Of a stretch of 64,000 nt of DNA, positions 1 to 9,227 are shown in pieces (position 1 is the first letter of the stretch; every line of letters starts with the position of its first letter). Source of the DNA: Acidobacteriota bacterium. Its GTDB lineage: Bacteria > Acidobacteriota > Terriglobia > Terriglobales > SCQP01. The DNA lies in assembly GCA_027314025.1 (NCBI GenBank), contig DAHVCP010000069.1, forward strand, positions 39,658 through 103,657. The letters run 5' to 3'. The notes beneath the pieces are model-generated. The model was not told where the DNA came from and did not search any database. It worked only from the letters and a program-made list of their open reading frames with translations. A program made the translations under genes and the position numbers.

Positions 1-23
1 AGGTTTCGCCGCGGTCTTCACCC

Positions 24-1532
24 ATGCTCGTTTTCGGCGCGGTGGACATTGGCGCCAACTCCGTCCGCCTGAAGATCTCCCGCTGCGTGGGCGGCGCCTT
101 GCGGGTGGTGCATGAAGACCGGGAAGTGACTCGCCTTGGCGCCGCGGTCTTCGCCACGCACGAACTGGCGCCCGAGGCGATGGCGCAGACCATCCAGGTG
201 CTTGCCCGGTTTCGCCGCGCCTGCGTTCGCTATGCCGCGGATCGCGTGCGCGTGGTGGGAACAAGTCCGTTGCGCGAAGCGCGCAACGCGCAGGAGTTCG
301 TTGCCTGGGCGCGCGCCGCCACCGGCTGGGTGGTGGAGGTCTTGTCCGCGCGGCAAGAGGCGGAATTGATCCATGCCGGCGTGGCCAGTCATTTGCGCGC
401 CGCCGCGGGCCGGGACCTGCTGATGGACCTAGGGGGCGGAAGCTGTGAGCTGACGGTGGCGCGGGGCGCGGTCTTGGAGGTTGTACGCAGTCTATCCCTG
501 GGGGCGGTGCGGCTGACGGAGGCGTTTCTGCATCACGATCCGCCGCGCGCCGGCGAGCTGGAGCGCCTGCACGAACACATTCGCCGGCAAATTCGCCCGA
601 CCGCGGCGCTGGTTCGGCGCCTGAGGCCGCAACGGGTCTTTGCAACATCAGGAACCGCGGCGGCGCTGGCCGCGGTGACCGGCCATAAGCACGCCGGCAT
701 GGTGCCGGCAAAGGCGGTGCGGCGCGTGGCGGCGGAGCTGGCGAGCGAGACGGAGGCGCAGCGGAACCGGCGGCGGGGCGTCGGCACGCGGCGGGCGGAG
801 ATCGTGGTGGCGGGGTCGGCGGTCTTTGCGGAACTGCTGGCGGCCTGCGCCTTGCCCGGCTTCCGCTTCCTGCCTCTGGGGTTGCGCGACGGGCTGTTGG
901 CGGCCATGGCGCGGGAATCGCGGCGGCGCGCGCGGGACGGCGGCAACACCGTGGGGCGGCGGGAAACACCCTGGACCGCGGCTGCCCGCAGGTTCGCGGC
1001 GGACGAGTTGCATGCGCAACGGGTGGAGGTGCTGGCGGGAAAGTTATTCGGCGCGCTGCGCGGCGTGCATGAACTGCCGCTCGGCTATCGCGAGGTCCTG
1101 GCTGCCGGGGCCTGGCTGCATGAGATCGGCGGCTTCGTCAATCCCAATGCCGCCGTTCGACACAGCGCCTATCTCGCCAGCGCGGTCGAATTGGCCGGGA
1201 TGAGCCCGCAGGTACAGATGCGCATCAGCCGCGTGCTGGCGCTGATGGAAGGGCCGCTGCCGCCGCCAACCGATCCGTTTTGGAAGCGCCTCTCCTGGGA
1301 GGAGCGGCTGTACCTGCCGCGCGCCGCGGCGGTGCTGCGCCTGGCCTGCGCCTGTGATCGCGGCCGCCAGGGGGCGGTGCGCGGAGTGCGCGCGCAGGTG
1401 GGGCCGCGGAGGCTAAGGTTGGTGCTGGTTTCGGGAACGCGCAGCGCGGCGGTGGAGATCTCGGAGGCGGCGCGGGAGCGGCCTTACTTCCGCACCGTCT
1501 TTGACCGCAATTTGGCGGTCGAAGGCGGATAA
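24..1532 (+). CDS. ppx: Ppx/GppA family exopolyphosphatase / pppGpp phosphatase
   Basis: 502 aa cytosolic enzyme of the ASKHA fold that hydrolyses terminal phosphates of polyphosphate or the gamma phosphate of pppGpp. The phosphate-1 motif VDIGANSVRL is at residues 7-16 and the phosphate-2 motif DLGGGSCEL near 134-142. An all-helical C-terminal domain (about 320-502) contains LHEIGG, where the HD-like domain of longer Ppx proteins normally reads LHDIG. The ATG at 24 is preferred because the first catalytic motif begins six residues later, but the frame stays open to the window edge and no clear ribosome site is visible. It faces sixA and ppk convergently, so it encodes the opposing polyphosphate-degrading step. 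Ppx and GppA cannot be separated from the sequence alone. Confidence 0.88.
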   Translation: MLVFGAVDIGANSVRLKISRCVGGALRVVHEDREVTRLGAAVFATHELAPEAMAQTIQVLARFRRACVRYAADRVRVVGTSPLREARNAQEFVAWARAATGWVVEVLSARQEAELIHAGVASHLRAAAGRDLLMDLGGGSCELTVARGAVLEVVRSLSLGAVRLTEAFLHHDPPRAGELERLHEHIRRQIRPTAALVRRLRPQRVFATSGTAAALAAVTGHKHAGMVPAKAVRRVAAELASETEAQRNRRRGVGTRRAEIVVAGSAVFAELLAACALPGFRFLPLGLRDGLLAAMARESRRRARDGGNTVGRRETPWTAAARRFAADELHAQRVEVLAGKLFGALRGVHELPLGYREVLAAGAWLHEIGGFVNPNAAVRHSAYLASAVELAGMSPQVQMRISRVLALMEGPLPPPTDPFWKRLSWEERLYLPRAAAVLRLACACDRGRQGAVRGVRAQVGPRRLRLVLVSGTRSAAVEISEAARERPYFRTVFDRNLAVEGG

Positions 1533-2014
1533 ATCAACGCGGCCAGTTTGGGCGTCAGCAGCCACTCCAAACGTGCCCCGCGCGCCTCGACACGCACCTT
1601 CGCCACGCCCCCCTTTTTCAGGGCGACACGCGTGGCGGCGCCGCTGGTGGCAATCAACCGGCCCAGGAGGATGGCAAGCGACGGCTTGTGTCCCACCAGA
1701 ATGACCGCCTCCAGGCCTTCGCCGGCGCGCAGCAGGGAGCGGAATGCGGCAATGCCCGCCTGCGGCAGCAACGCGGTCTGCGGAATCACCCGGCCCTCGT
1801 AACCGATCTCATTGGCCAAAAGCGAGGCGGTCTGCATGCACCGCTTCAACGGACTGCTCCATATGGCGTCGGCGCTGACCCCGGCGGCGGCCAAGAGGCG
1901 GCCGATGTTGCGCGCTTGGGCCACGCCTTGCGGGTCCAACGCCCGGCGCGCGTCGCGTTGCGGATCAGGCAGGGAGCGGCCGGCGTTGGCGTGACGGCAA
2001 AAATAGAGAATCAC
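1484..2014 (-). CDS. sixA: SixA-type phosphohistidine phosphatase
   Basis: 176 aa histidine-phosphatase-superfamily protein that removes phosphate from phosphohistidine, classically on histidine phosphotransfer domains. The N-terminal catalytic motif is CRHA (His about residue 8), and the second conserved block is ILVGHKPSL. The frame is open well upstream, but the GTG at 2014 is chosen because it puts the RHA motif at the normal distance from the N-terminus and overlaps the ppk stop as GTGA, a coupling overlap. It is therefore the second gene of a ppk-sixA operon. Its 3' end runs 49 bp into the 3' end of the convergent Ppx/GppA gene, so the last ~16 codons of each are antisense to the other. 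Confidence 0.82.
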   Translation of the reverse strand: MILYFCRHANAGRSLPDPQRDARRALDPQGVAQARNIGRLLAAAGVSADAIWSSPLKRCMQTASLLANEIGYEGRVIPQTALLPQAGIAAFRSLLRAGEGLEAVILVGHKPSLAILLGRLIATSGAATRVALKKGGVAKVRVEARGARLEWLLTPKLAALIYPPSTAKLRSKTVRK

Positions 2015-4227
2015 CGGCGCCCGCCTTTCGCGGCGGCGGCGCGCTTGGCCGCATTGCGCGGGGCGGTCGCGGCCCCGGCCAACAGGCTGCTGTCGAGAGG
2101 TGGTGTTCCGGTATCCGCCTCGGGCCGCAGCCGCCCGTGCCGGATCAACCAGTCCTGGGCGCAAAATGGCCGTGGCGCGGCCGCGAACGGGGGCCGCAGT
2201 TCCATCTCCACCTGCGCCCGCTGATCCGCGGGGAGGTGCCGCCAACGCAGGTAGGCGCCGTCCGGCTGGAGAAAATGGGACTTGGCGGCGTCGGCCAAAT
2301 AGGCGGCGAGGACTTCGTCGCAGATGCGCAAACGGAGGTGGGGATCCCGCACGGGCAGTGCGACTTCCACGCGCTCATAGAGGTTGCGGGGCATCCAATC
2401 GGCGCTGCCGATGTAGACCTCCTCGGCGCCGCCATTGGCGAAATAGACGATCCGGCTATGCTCCAGAAACCTTCCGACGATGCTCACGACGCGGATGCGT
2501 TCGCTGACTCCCGGCACGCCCGGCCGCAAGGCGCACATGCCCCGGATCAATAAATCAATGCGGACGCCGCCGCGAGCCGCGCGGTAGAGGGCCTGGATGA
2601 TGTGCTGGTCCAGGAGGGCGTTCATTTTGGCGACGATCCGCGCCGGCCGGCCGCGCCGCGCATGTTCGCGCTCGCGCTCGATCAGCTCCAGCCAGCGGCT
2701 GGCCATGTTGACCGGGGCGACCAGCAGGGGGCCGGGGTCGGTGAGGGTGGTTTGCGCGGTGAACAACTCAAAGACGCGGCGAATTGCCGCGGTGACGTCG
2801 GCATTGGCCGTGAGCAGGCTGAGGTCCGTGTACTGACGGGCGGTGTGGGCGTTGTAGTTGCCGCTGCCGACGTGGGCATAGTGGCGCAAATGTCCGTCTT
2901 CATCGCGACGGGTCAGCAGCGCCAATTTCGCGTGTGCCTTGAGTCCCACAACGCCATAGACTACCTGAACGCCCGCCGCTTCGAGCCGACGCGCCCATCG
3001 GATGTTGGAGGCTTCATCAAAGCGCGCGTTGAGTTCCACGACCACGGTCACTTGTTTTTTGCGTTGCGCGGCGATGCGCAGGGCGCGGACCACGGAGGAA
3101 CGGTGATTGGTGCGATACAGCGTTTGCTTGATGCTGACGACACGGCGGTCACGGGCGGCGGCGGCAATAAAGCGAAGGACCGGGGCGTAGGAATCGTAGG
3201 GATGATGCAGCAAGATGTCCCGCCCGCGCAGCGCGGACAAGGCGAAGCGTGGGGCTGGAGTGGGCGGCGCGAGCGGCGCGAATTTCAGCTCCGGCCGCCC
3301 GAGATCCCGGTATAAGCCATCAAAGCGGGCAAAGTCCACGAACTCCGGCTGATACCACAACTGCCACGCGGCCAGGTTGAAGTGCGTACGGAGTTCCTCC
3401 GCTAACCCTTCGCCGCCGCGGGCGTCGACCTCCAGCCGAACCGCGTCGCCTTGGTGCCTGCGGACAACGCGCTCCCGCACGACATCCAGTAGGTTGGCCC
3501 CATCCTCGCCGCGCGGGTAGAGGTTGCTATTGCGCGTGATGCGGAACACGGCGGAGGCGCCGATCTCGTAGCCGCGGAACAAGCGCGAAGCGTGCGCCAG
3601 GACCACCTGCGCCAAATCGGCGTAGGCATCGCCTCCGGCGCCAGGAATGCGAATGAACGAAGGCAGCGAGCGGGGCAGGCTCAACACGCCGAGGAAATGC
3701 GCTCGTCGCCGGCGCAACGCGAAGGCCAGGGACAAGGTTCGGCTCGGCGCCCGGGGAAACGGGTGGGCCGGGTCCACTGTGATGGGCACCAGCAGCGGGT
3801 CGAGCTCCCGCCGCCAAAACGTACCCAGAGCCTCGCGGTCGGACTTCAGCCATTGCTGGCGGGGAACAATGCGAATGCTGGCGCGCGCCAAATCGGGTTC
3901 TAGGTGCTCACTCCAGCAACGCTGTTGGCGGGCGACCAACGCGGTCATCGCCTCGGCAATTCGGTCCCGCTCTTGACTGGGGGTGAGCCCGTCTAGGCCT
4001 GGATCCACGCGGCCATCTTCGATTCTCCGCAGCACGCCAGCCCAGTGAACACTGACGAACTCGTCCAAATTGCGCGCCGTGATCGCCAAATACCGCAGGC
4101 GTTCCAGCAGGGGCGTGGCGGGGTCCAGCGCTTCGTCCAGAACGCGCCGGTTGAACGTGAGCCAGGAGAGATGGCGATTGAGGTACAGCGCGGGATCGGT
4201 CAGGGAGCGTCGCGCCATGCCAGTCAT
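2011..4227 (-). CDS. ppk1: Polyphosphate kinase 1
   Basis: 738 aa, about the usual PPK1 length. It reversibly polymerises the gamma phosphate of ATP into long-chain polyphosphate, usually at the inner membrane. The N-domain begins LNRHLSWLTFN and contains ARNLDEF. The autophosphorylated His is H432 in LKAHAKL, and the second conserved His is H590 in EHSRIVYF; SGNYNAHTA lies near 455-463. The ATG at 4227 is used; an in-frame ATG three codons on (MARRSL) is equally possible. It is the first gene of a ppk-sixA operon. A Pho-box-like sequence pointing toward it lies 257 bp upstream, fitting phosphate-controlled ppk expression known in other bacteria. Confidence 0.95.
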   Translation of the reverse strand: MTGMARRSLTDPALYLNRHLSWLTFNRRVLDEALDPATPLLERLRYLAITARNLDEFVSVHWAGVLRRIEDGRVDPGLDGLTPSQERDRIAEAMTALVARQQRCWSEHLEPDLARASIRIVPRQQWLKSDREALGTFWRRELDPLLVPITVDPAHPFPRAPSRTLSLAFALRRRRAHFLGVLSLPRSLPSFIRIPGAGGDAYADLAQVVLAHASRLFRGYEIGASAVFRITRNSNLYPRGEDGANLLDVVRERVVRRHQGDAVRLEVDARGGEGLAEELRTHFNLAAWQLWYQPEFVDFARFDGLYRDLGRPELKFAPLAPPTPAPRFALSALRGRDILLHHPYDSYAPVLRFIAAAARDRRVVSIKQTLYRTNHRSSVVRALRIAAQRKKQVTVVVELNARFDEASNIRWARRLEAAGVQVVYGVVGLKAHAKLALLTRRDEDGHLRHYAHVGSGNYNAHTARQYTDLSLLTANADVTAAIRRVFELFTAQTTLTDPGPLLVAPVNMASRWLELIEREREHARRGRPARIVAKMNALLDQHIIQALYRAARGGVRIDLLIRGMCALRPGVPGVSERIRVVSIVGRFLEHSRIVYFANGGAEEVYIGSADWMPRNLYERVEVALPVRDPHLRLRICDEVLAAYLADAAKSHFLQPDGAYLRWRHLPADQRAQVEMELRPPFAAAPRPFCAQDWLIRHGRLRPEADTGTPPLDSSLLAGAATAPRNAAKRAAAAKGGRR

Positions 4228-4483
4228 GAGACAGTTTGCGGCTCCCGCGGCAGCGTAACTTGAGCGGCGCGAACGGAGGCCGCCTGGCGACGATGCGAGT
4301 CCCTCAACGGCCCGCGACGGAGGGATCTAGGTCGGTGCGGGCGGAGGCGGAGGTCGCGGGCGCTGTCCATCGGTCGAAGGTGCGGTCGGACGTGCCAGAC
4401 TGGCGCCACGGGCCGGGACCGGCCTAGCCGCGGGAGCGCCGCAAAGACCCATCAATTGTCGCTCCCGGTAGCGGCCGACGATC

Positions 4484-4501
4484 ATGACGTTTTCATTACA
4501 G
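4484..4501 (-). promoter_or_regulatory. Putative PhoB box upstream of ppk
   Basis: On the minus strand the 18 bases read CTGTAAT-GAAA-ACGTCAT. This matches the 7+4+7 PhoB box (consensus half-site CTGTCAT) at 6/7 and 5/7, with an A-rich spacer. The orientation is toward ppk. It shares its GAAA spacer with one of the boxes in front of the second TonB receptor. Assignment is by eye. Confidence 0.5.
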
Positions 4502-4601
4502 GTGCCGTCCGTATGTCCCTCTGGTCCGGAACGCCCGCGCGGGCCGTGGCCGAACCGCGGTGCGACCGCCGCATGCGTTCCGCCAAATCCGGTCTGGTGA
4601 A

Positions 4602-5057
4602 GGCTCGCCCGGCCGGCTCGCGATTGGGGCGCGCGATGCCCCAGTGATCGCACCGCCGAACCGCCGCTCAGGTTGGTGCTGGTGGGCCACGACACGAATA
4701 TCTCCCATGTCGGCGGGGCTGTAGGCGTTGCCTGGGAACTGCCTGCCGCGCCCCCCAACTCCACGCCTCCCGGCGGAGCGTTGAGGGTGGGAGTTGTGGC
4801 ACCGCGCGGGCCCGCCGCCCGGCGGATGGGCAAAGTCCGCCTCCGTCGTCCGCATCATCTGCAGCGCCCAATCGTTTGGGCAGAGGCGGCGTGCCATACC
4901 GCCCAGGTTGGCTTGGCCGCCACGCCAGGCGTCCGGCAGCATTCCGGCCTGCGCGGGCAATACCTGCACCCGGCGGCAGCTCCTCAACACACTGCGAGCG
5001 GGTTTCCCGCCGGCGCAAGCCGCAGTCTCAGGTCATAAGCAGCAACGCACCGCGTAA
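4602..5057 (+). pseudogene. Decayed histidine acid phosphatase (AppA/phytase-like) C-terminal remnant
   Basis: The ~1.2 kb between ppk and the first receptor has no intact gene, but it holds a broken relative of the periplasmic histidine acid phosphatases (phytase/glucose-1-phosphatase). From about 4665 one frame reads LVLVGHDTNISHVGG, the HD-motif block carrying the proton-donor Asp, then WELPAAPPNSTPPGGAL. A frameshift near 4785-4795 moves the rest of the family pattern (WELWHRAG, then SVVRIICSAQSFGQRR, then IPACAGNTCTRRQLLNTL) to the next frame, which ends at 5057. A stop at 4598-4600 precedes this segment and the N-terminal RHGxRxP region is not recognisable. It was presumably once a phosphate-releasing partner of the neighbouring receptors. 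4228-4600 and 5058-5425 hold only the Pho-box-like sites noted separately. Confidence 0.6.
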
Positions 5058-5303
5058 TTTCCTGCCGGTTCGCAGCGCCGCCAGCAAAGTGCGAACGGGA
5101 GGGCCCGACGCCTGCCGCCGCGCTGGAGGGCGAGTGCGGCAGCGATGCGAGGCCCAAGATGTAGGCCCGAGAACGCCGGCGGGAAGTCGTGTCTCCCGGA
5201 CCGCGCCATTAGCGGCCAAACGTTTTGCCTACTTTCGCCGCTTTCAGGTGAGGGTCGCAGTGATTTGTGACGGACTGCAATCTGGCGGGCGCGTTCGCAC
5301 CTG

Positions 5304-5321
5304 GCGTCATGAAGCTGTTAT
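5304..5321 (+). promoter_or_regulatory. Putative PhoB box upstream of first TonB receptor
   Basis: The sequence GCGTCAT-GAAG-CTGTTAT has the 7+4+7 PhoB box layout (5/7 and 6/7 to CTGTCAT). A possible -10 (TAGACT, 5344-5349) lies 22 bp downstream, which would leave a leader of about 70 nt before the GTG at 5426. The site would lie inside the coding region if translation began at 5267, which supports the later start. Confidence 0.45.
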
Positions 5322-5425
5322 CGCACACAGTTCCGCTGGTTCCTAGACTAAATCCGAATCGCGGCCTGGCGGCGCTGGCACGGCCCGAATTGCGCTGCCG
5401 GCCGCGGTGCGAGCGAGGAGGAACC

Positions 5426-8400
5426 GTGCTTACCGTTCGACGTTGGGGAAAGCGCGTCAGCCTGGCGCTGGCGTTTTTGATGCTCACCACCCTGCCTTTG
5501 CTGGGGCAATCTGCGAGTGGCAATTTAACGGGAACGGCGCGTGATCCTTCCGGAGCCGTGGTGCCCGGCGCAACAGTTGGATTGACAAACGACGCGACGG
5601 GATTGCGGCGGCACGCGGTGACGAACCGTCAGGGCCGGTATGGCTTTTTTGGACTGCCGATCGGAACCTACCATGTCCGTGTTGCAAAATCGGGCTTCCA
5701 GACGGCGGTCGAGGCGGAGATTTTGGTCCGCGCCAACCGCACTGCGGTCGTGCCGGTAACGCTGCGGCCAGGTGCGGTGAGCACGACGGTCACAGTCGAA
5801 GCAACCCCGCTGTTGGATCGCGTGAATACGACCACCGGCTACGTGCTGGGCGCCCAAGCCATCCGGCAAATTCCATTGGGCACGGGCAGCTTTACGCAAT
5901 TGGCCACGCTGAGTCCCGGCGTGAGCGCGGATCTGCTGAGCGGCTCCGGCACCAATGCCGGCCTGGGCAACCAGGAGATCTGGGCCAACGGCCAGCGCGA
6001 CACCAGCAATAGCTTCAGCTTCAACGGCATCAGCGCGAACAACCTCTTCAATGGAAAGTCCTCCAGTTCCGTGGGCGAGGCGCGGTTCACGTTCAACACC
6101 GGCGAGCACTTCCTTCCTGGCGGACAGATCCAGACCAACACCTCGGTCTACGACGCTATCGGCCAGGGATTGCCGACCCCGCCGCCGGAAACCATTCAGG
6201 AACTCCGCGTCAATAGCTCCATGTACGACGCCTCCGAAGGGGCGAATAGCGGAGCGCACATCGCGGTGGTGACGAAATCGGGAACGAATCAGTACCATGG
6301 AGGGGCCTATTGGTATCGGCAATCGAGCGCCTGGAACGCCGCGCCGTTCTTCTATAACGCTTCTCCCGCGATTCCCCAGAGCCAAAAGGTTCCGGCGCTG
6401 CAACGCAACGTCGTCGGCGGGACTCTGGGCGGCCCGCTGGTCAAGAACAAGCTGTTCTTTTTCACCTCCTACCAGGGAGTTCGGGACCACGATCAACTGA
6501 ATGGCGTCTCGGACGTGGCGGTGCCGCTGAACCTGACCAATGACCGGAGCGCCGCGGCTTTGGAAAAGGAATTTGGCGTCGCTAGCGTCAATCCCGTCGC
6601 GCTGAAGCTGCTGAACACCAAGCTGAACGGCCAATATCTAATTCCGACGCCGGCCATCACCAATCCCACCACCGCCACCAACTTGGGCTATGACGCCGTG
6701 GTGAGCGGCAGGCCCAGCTTTTCCGCCAACCAGGTCAACGCCAATTTGGACTACGACCTAAGCGACAACGACCGGCTTTCGGAAAAATACTATTACCAAA
6801 GCGATCCGACAACGTCGCCGTTCGCGGTCAGCGGGCTGGCGGGATTCCCGCAAACTCTGCAAGCCGGCAGCCAGGTGTTCTCGCTGGACAACACTGCGCT
6901 GCTCAGCCCGACGCTGACATGGGATCAGCGTGGCGGAGCAATCCGCGAACTCGCCTACGCCAACGTCCAGCAACAGGTGTCGCCGAGCCAGGTGGGGATG
7001 AATCTATTCGGCTCGTCACTGTTTCCCGGCATCACGATCAACACCGCCGATCCGACCATCGGCAACGGTTTCCGCTTCGGGTCCGCGGGCAACTTCACGA
7101 ACGGCGGCGTGTACCAAAACCAATTTACCTACAGCACCAACTTCGACTGGGTGGCGGGGGCGCATACCGTTTCATTCGGCGCCAACTTCGACCGCAGCCA
7201 ACTGAACATCGTCAACCGGTCGAATGAAGCGGCGCAGATCACCGCCCGCAGTTTCACGGATTTCCTGACCGGCACGATCCGGCCCACGCAGCTATTGCAG
7301 GGTTCGACCAACCGGTATTACCGGGCCAATCTTGCGGGCGCATACCTGCAAGACGAGTGGCAGGCGCAGCCGGGCCTGACGCTGAGCCTGGGACTGCGCT
7401 GGGATTATGAAGGGCCGTTGGTGGAAAAACACGGGATGCTGACCAACTTCGACCCCGCATTGTACAAATACGACCCCGCAACGGACACGATGGTCAATGA
7501 CGGCTTGGTGGTAGCGGGGAACAACCCGAAATATGCCACGTCTGGCGTCAGCAATTCCACGCTCACGCAGCATCAATGGGGGTTTGCGCCGCGCATCGGC
7601 ATCGCCTACAGCCCCTCGTTCGACCACGACTTGGTGCTCCGCGCCGGCTACGGAATCTACTACGATCGCGGCGAATTCTTCACCGAGTTTTCCCCCGGGG
7701 CCGGCTACGGCATTAGCGGGCCGCTGGGGGTGACGCAGGAGCTGCCGTTCGTCGTTCCCTTCCATTCGCCAGCCGGGTCCACATTAAGCGACCCGCTAGG
7801 GCCGACGGCGCCGAACACGGTGACCGGCAATCCGGCGCTGTTCGCGCAAACCATTCCGAACTTGGCCGCCACCGCCGGCTGTCCCGCGGGAGATATCCCC
7901 GGGCCGCTGGGATGCGGCCCAAACAATGTGGCGCCGGACACCTATGATGGCGGCGCGGTGGCGGCGCAGATCGGCGGCTATGCCATGAACAACAAGCTGC
8001 CGTATTCGGAGAACTGGACGGTGGATTTGGAGTGGCAGCCGTTCAATGCCACCGCCATCACCTTGGGCTATGCCGGCAACCATGGCGTGCATGAGCTGCT
8101 GCCTATACCGATCAACCAGCCGCTACTGGCGACGCCGCAGCACCCGGTCAATGGCCAAATCTACAGCTACGGCTTCAATCCCTGCGCCCCGGCGGACCCG
8201 AACTGCTCGGCGTATGGGCCGGGCACGCCCAACTATCCCAGCGGAGGACTGGTGACGGAGCCGTACAGCAACTACAACAGCAGCTTCGACGGCGGCAACG
8301 TGGACCTGCGCGTTCCGTACGTCGGCTACAGCCCGAACCTGGCGCTGTGGGAGGCGGAGGGCATTTCCCACTACAACGCGCTGGAATTTTCAGTGGAGCA

Positions 8401-9211
8401 GCGCCTGACGCATGGTTTCCAGGTCGAAGGTTCCTACACTTGGTCGCATTCTCTGGATGAAGGCAGCGGCCTGGGGCTGTTCTATAACGGCAACAATCCG
8501 CTCAATCCCCGGTCGGCGTACGGCACCTCGGGGTTCGACCGCACGCACGTCTTCGCCTTCAGCTATTCCTATCAACTGCCTTCGGCGACGCCGAATAACG
8601 ACTCGTTGGCGGCGGAGATTCTGAACGGCTGGGGCCTCAGCGGGGTGACCGTGCTGGAGAGCGGTTTGCCGTTCAGCGTGTGGGATTATTCCGGCGGCGC
8701 GGGCTCGCTGTATTACAGTTCCAACGACGTCATCACCAATCCCCTGATTCCCCTGGCGAAAGGCCAGACGCCGCAATCGGCGCAGCAGACGCAAAACGGC
8801 CCGCCCGGGCTGAACCCCAACGCCTTCCAGCCGCCGATCGTCGCCCCTGGCGCGGCGGGCGTGCCGCCGTGCGGACCCGCCGCGGACGGGTATACGGCCA
8901 ATCTCTGCGACAACGTCGAGACCGGGTTCGGGCCGGCCAGCCGGAACAATTTCCGCGGTCCGTTCCAATCGCGCTTCGATCTTTCGCTGCACAAGACCTT
9001 CCGGCTGAGCGAGCGCTTTCGCCTGCGATACCAGTTGGACGCCTTCAACCTGTTCAACACGCCCAGCTTCGACGCGCCGAACAACAACTCGGAATTCAAC
9101 GCGAGCTATTCGGACTTTCCTTCCTATCAGCAGGTGCAAGGCTTCGGCGCGACGCAGAACACCATCGGCAGTCCGCGCTTCATTCAGATGTCGCTGCACC
9201 TGAACTTTTAG
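5426..9211 (+). CDS. TonB-dependent receptor, Oar-like, with N-terminal carboxypeptidase-regulatory-like domain
   Basis: About 1261 aa outer-membrane protein predicted to import a large substrate across the outer membrane using TonB energy. A signal peptide (SLALAFLMLTTLPLLGQ) precedes a beta-sandwich carboxypeptidase-regulatory-like domain (about residues 30-115: GNLTGTARDPSGAVVPGA ... GTYHVRVAKSGF). A plug-like segment follows (IRQIPLGTGSFTQLATLSPG), then a long beta-barrel ending in Phe (MSLHLNF), the usual last residue of outer-membrane barrels. The GTG at 5426 is chosen because it has an AGGAGG site (5416-5421) and gives a proper signal peptide; the frame also opens upstream at 5267. Its substrate is unknown, but its place in a phosphate locus behind a Pho-like box suggests an organophosphate ligand (inference). 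Confidence 0.88.
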   Translation: MLTVRRWGKRVSLALAFLMLTTLPLLGQSASGNLTGTARDPSGAVVPGATVGLTNDATGLRRHAVTNRQGRYGFFGLPIGTYHVRVAKSGFQTAVEAEILVRANRTAVVPVTLRPGAVSTTVTVEATPLLDRVNTTTGYVLGAQAIRQIPLGTGSFTQLATLSPGVSADLLSGSGTNAGLGNQEIWANGQRDTSNSFSFNGISANNLFNGKSSSSVGEARFTFNTGEHFLPGGQIQTNTSVYDAIGQGLPTPPPETIQELRVNSSMYDASEGANSGAHIAVVTKSGTNQYHGGAYWYRQSSAWNAAPFFYNASPAIPQSQKVPALQRNVVGGTLGGPLVKNKLFFFTSYQGVRDHDQLNGVSDVAVPLNLTNDRSAAALEKEFGVASVNPVALKLLNTKLNGQYLIPTPAITNPTTATNLGYDAVVSGRPSFSANQVNANLDYDLSDNDRLSEKYYYQSDPTTSPFAVSGLAGFPQTLQAGSQVFSLDNTALLSPTLTWDQRGGAIRELAYANVQQQVSPSQVGMNLFGSSLFPGITINTADPTIGNGFRFGSAGNFTNGGVYQNQFTYSTNFDWVAGAHTVSFGANFDRSQLNIVNRSNEAAQITARSFTDFLTGTIRPTQLLQGSTNRYYRANLAGAYLQDEWQAQPGLTLSLGLRWDYEGPLVEKHGMLTNFDPALYKYDPATDTMVNDGLVVAGNNPKYATSGVSNSTLTQHQWGFAPRIGIAYSPSFDHDLVLRAGYGIYYDRGEFFTEFSPGAGYGISGPLGVTQELPFVVPFHSPAGSTLSDPLGPTAPNTVTGNPALFAQTIPNLAATAGCPAGDIPGPLGCGPNNVAPDTYDGGAVAAQIGGYAMNNKLPYSENWTVDLEWQPFNATAITLGYAGNHGVHELLPIPINQPLLATPQHPVNGQIYSYGFNPCAPADPNCSAYGPGTPNYPSGGLVTEPYSNYNSSFDGGNVDLRVPYVGYSPNLALWEAEGISHYNALEFSVEQRLTHGFQVEGSYTWSHSLDEGSGLGLFYNGNNPLNPRSAYGTSGFDRTHVFAFSYSYQLPSATPNNDSLAAEILNGWGLSGVTVLESGLPFSVWDYSGGAGSLYYSSNDVITNPLIPLAKGQTPQSAQQTQNGPPGLNPNAFQPPIVAPGAAGVPPCGPAADGYTANLCDNVETGFGPASRNNFRGPFQSRFDLSLHKTFRLSERFRLRYQLDAFNLFNTPSFDAPNNNSEFNASYSDFPSYQQVQGFGATQNTIGSPRFIQMSLHLNF

Positions 9212-9227
9212 CGGGTCGGCAAGCGAG

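Noticed and set aside
5267..5425. Upstream part of the first receptor frame as coding sequence
   Set aside because: It lacks similarity and a signal peptide, contains the Pho-like box, and the strong AGGAGG site favours the GTG at 5426.
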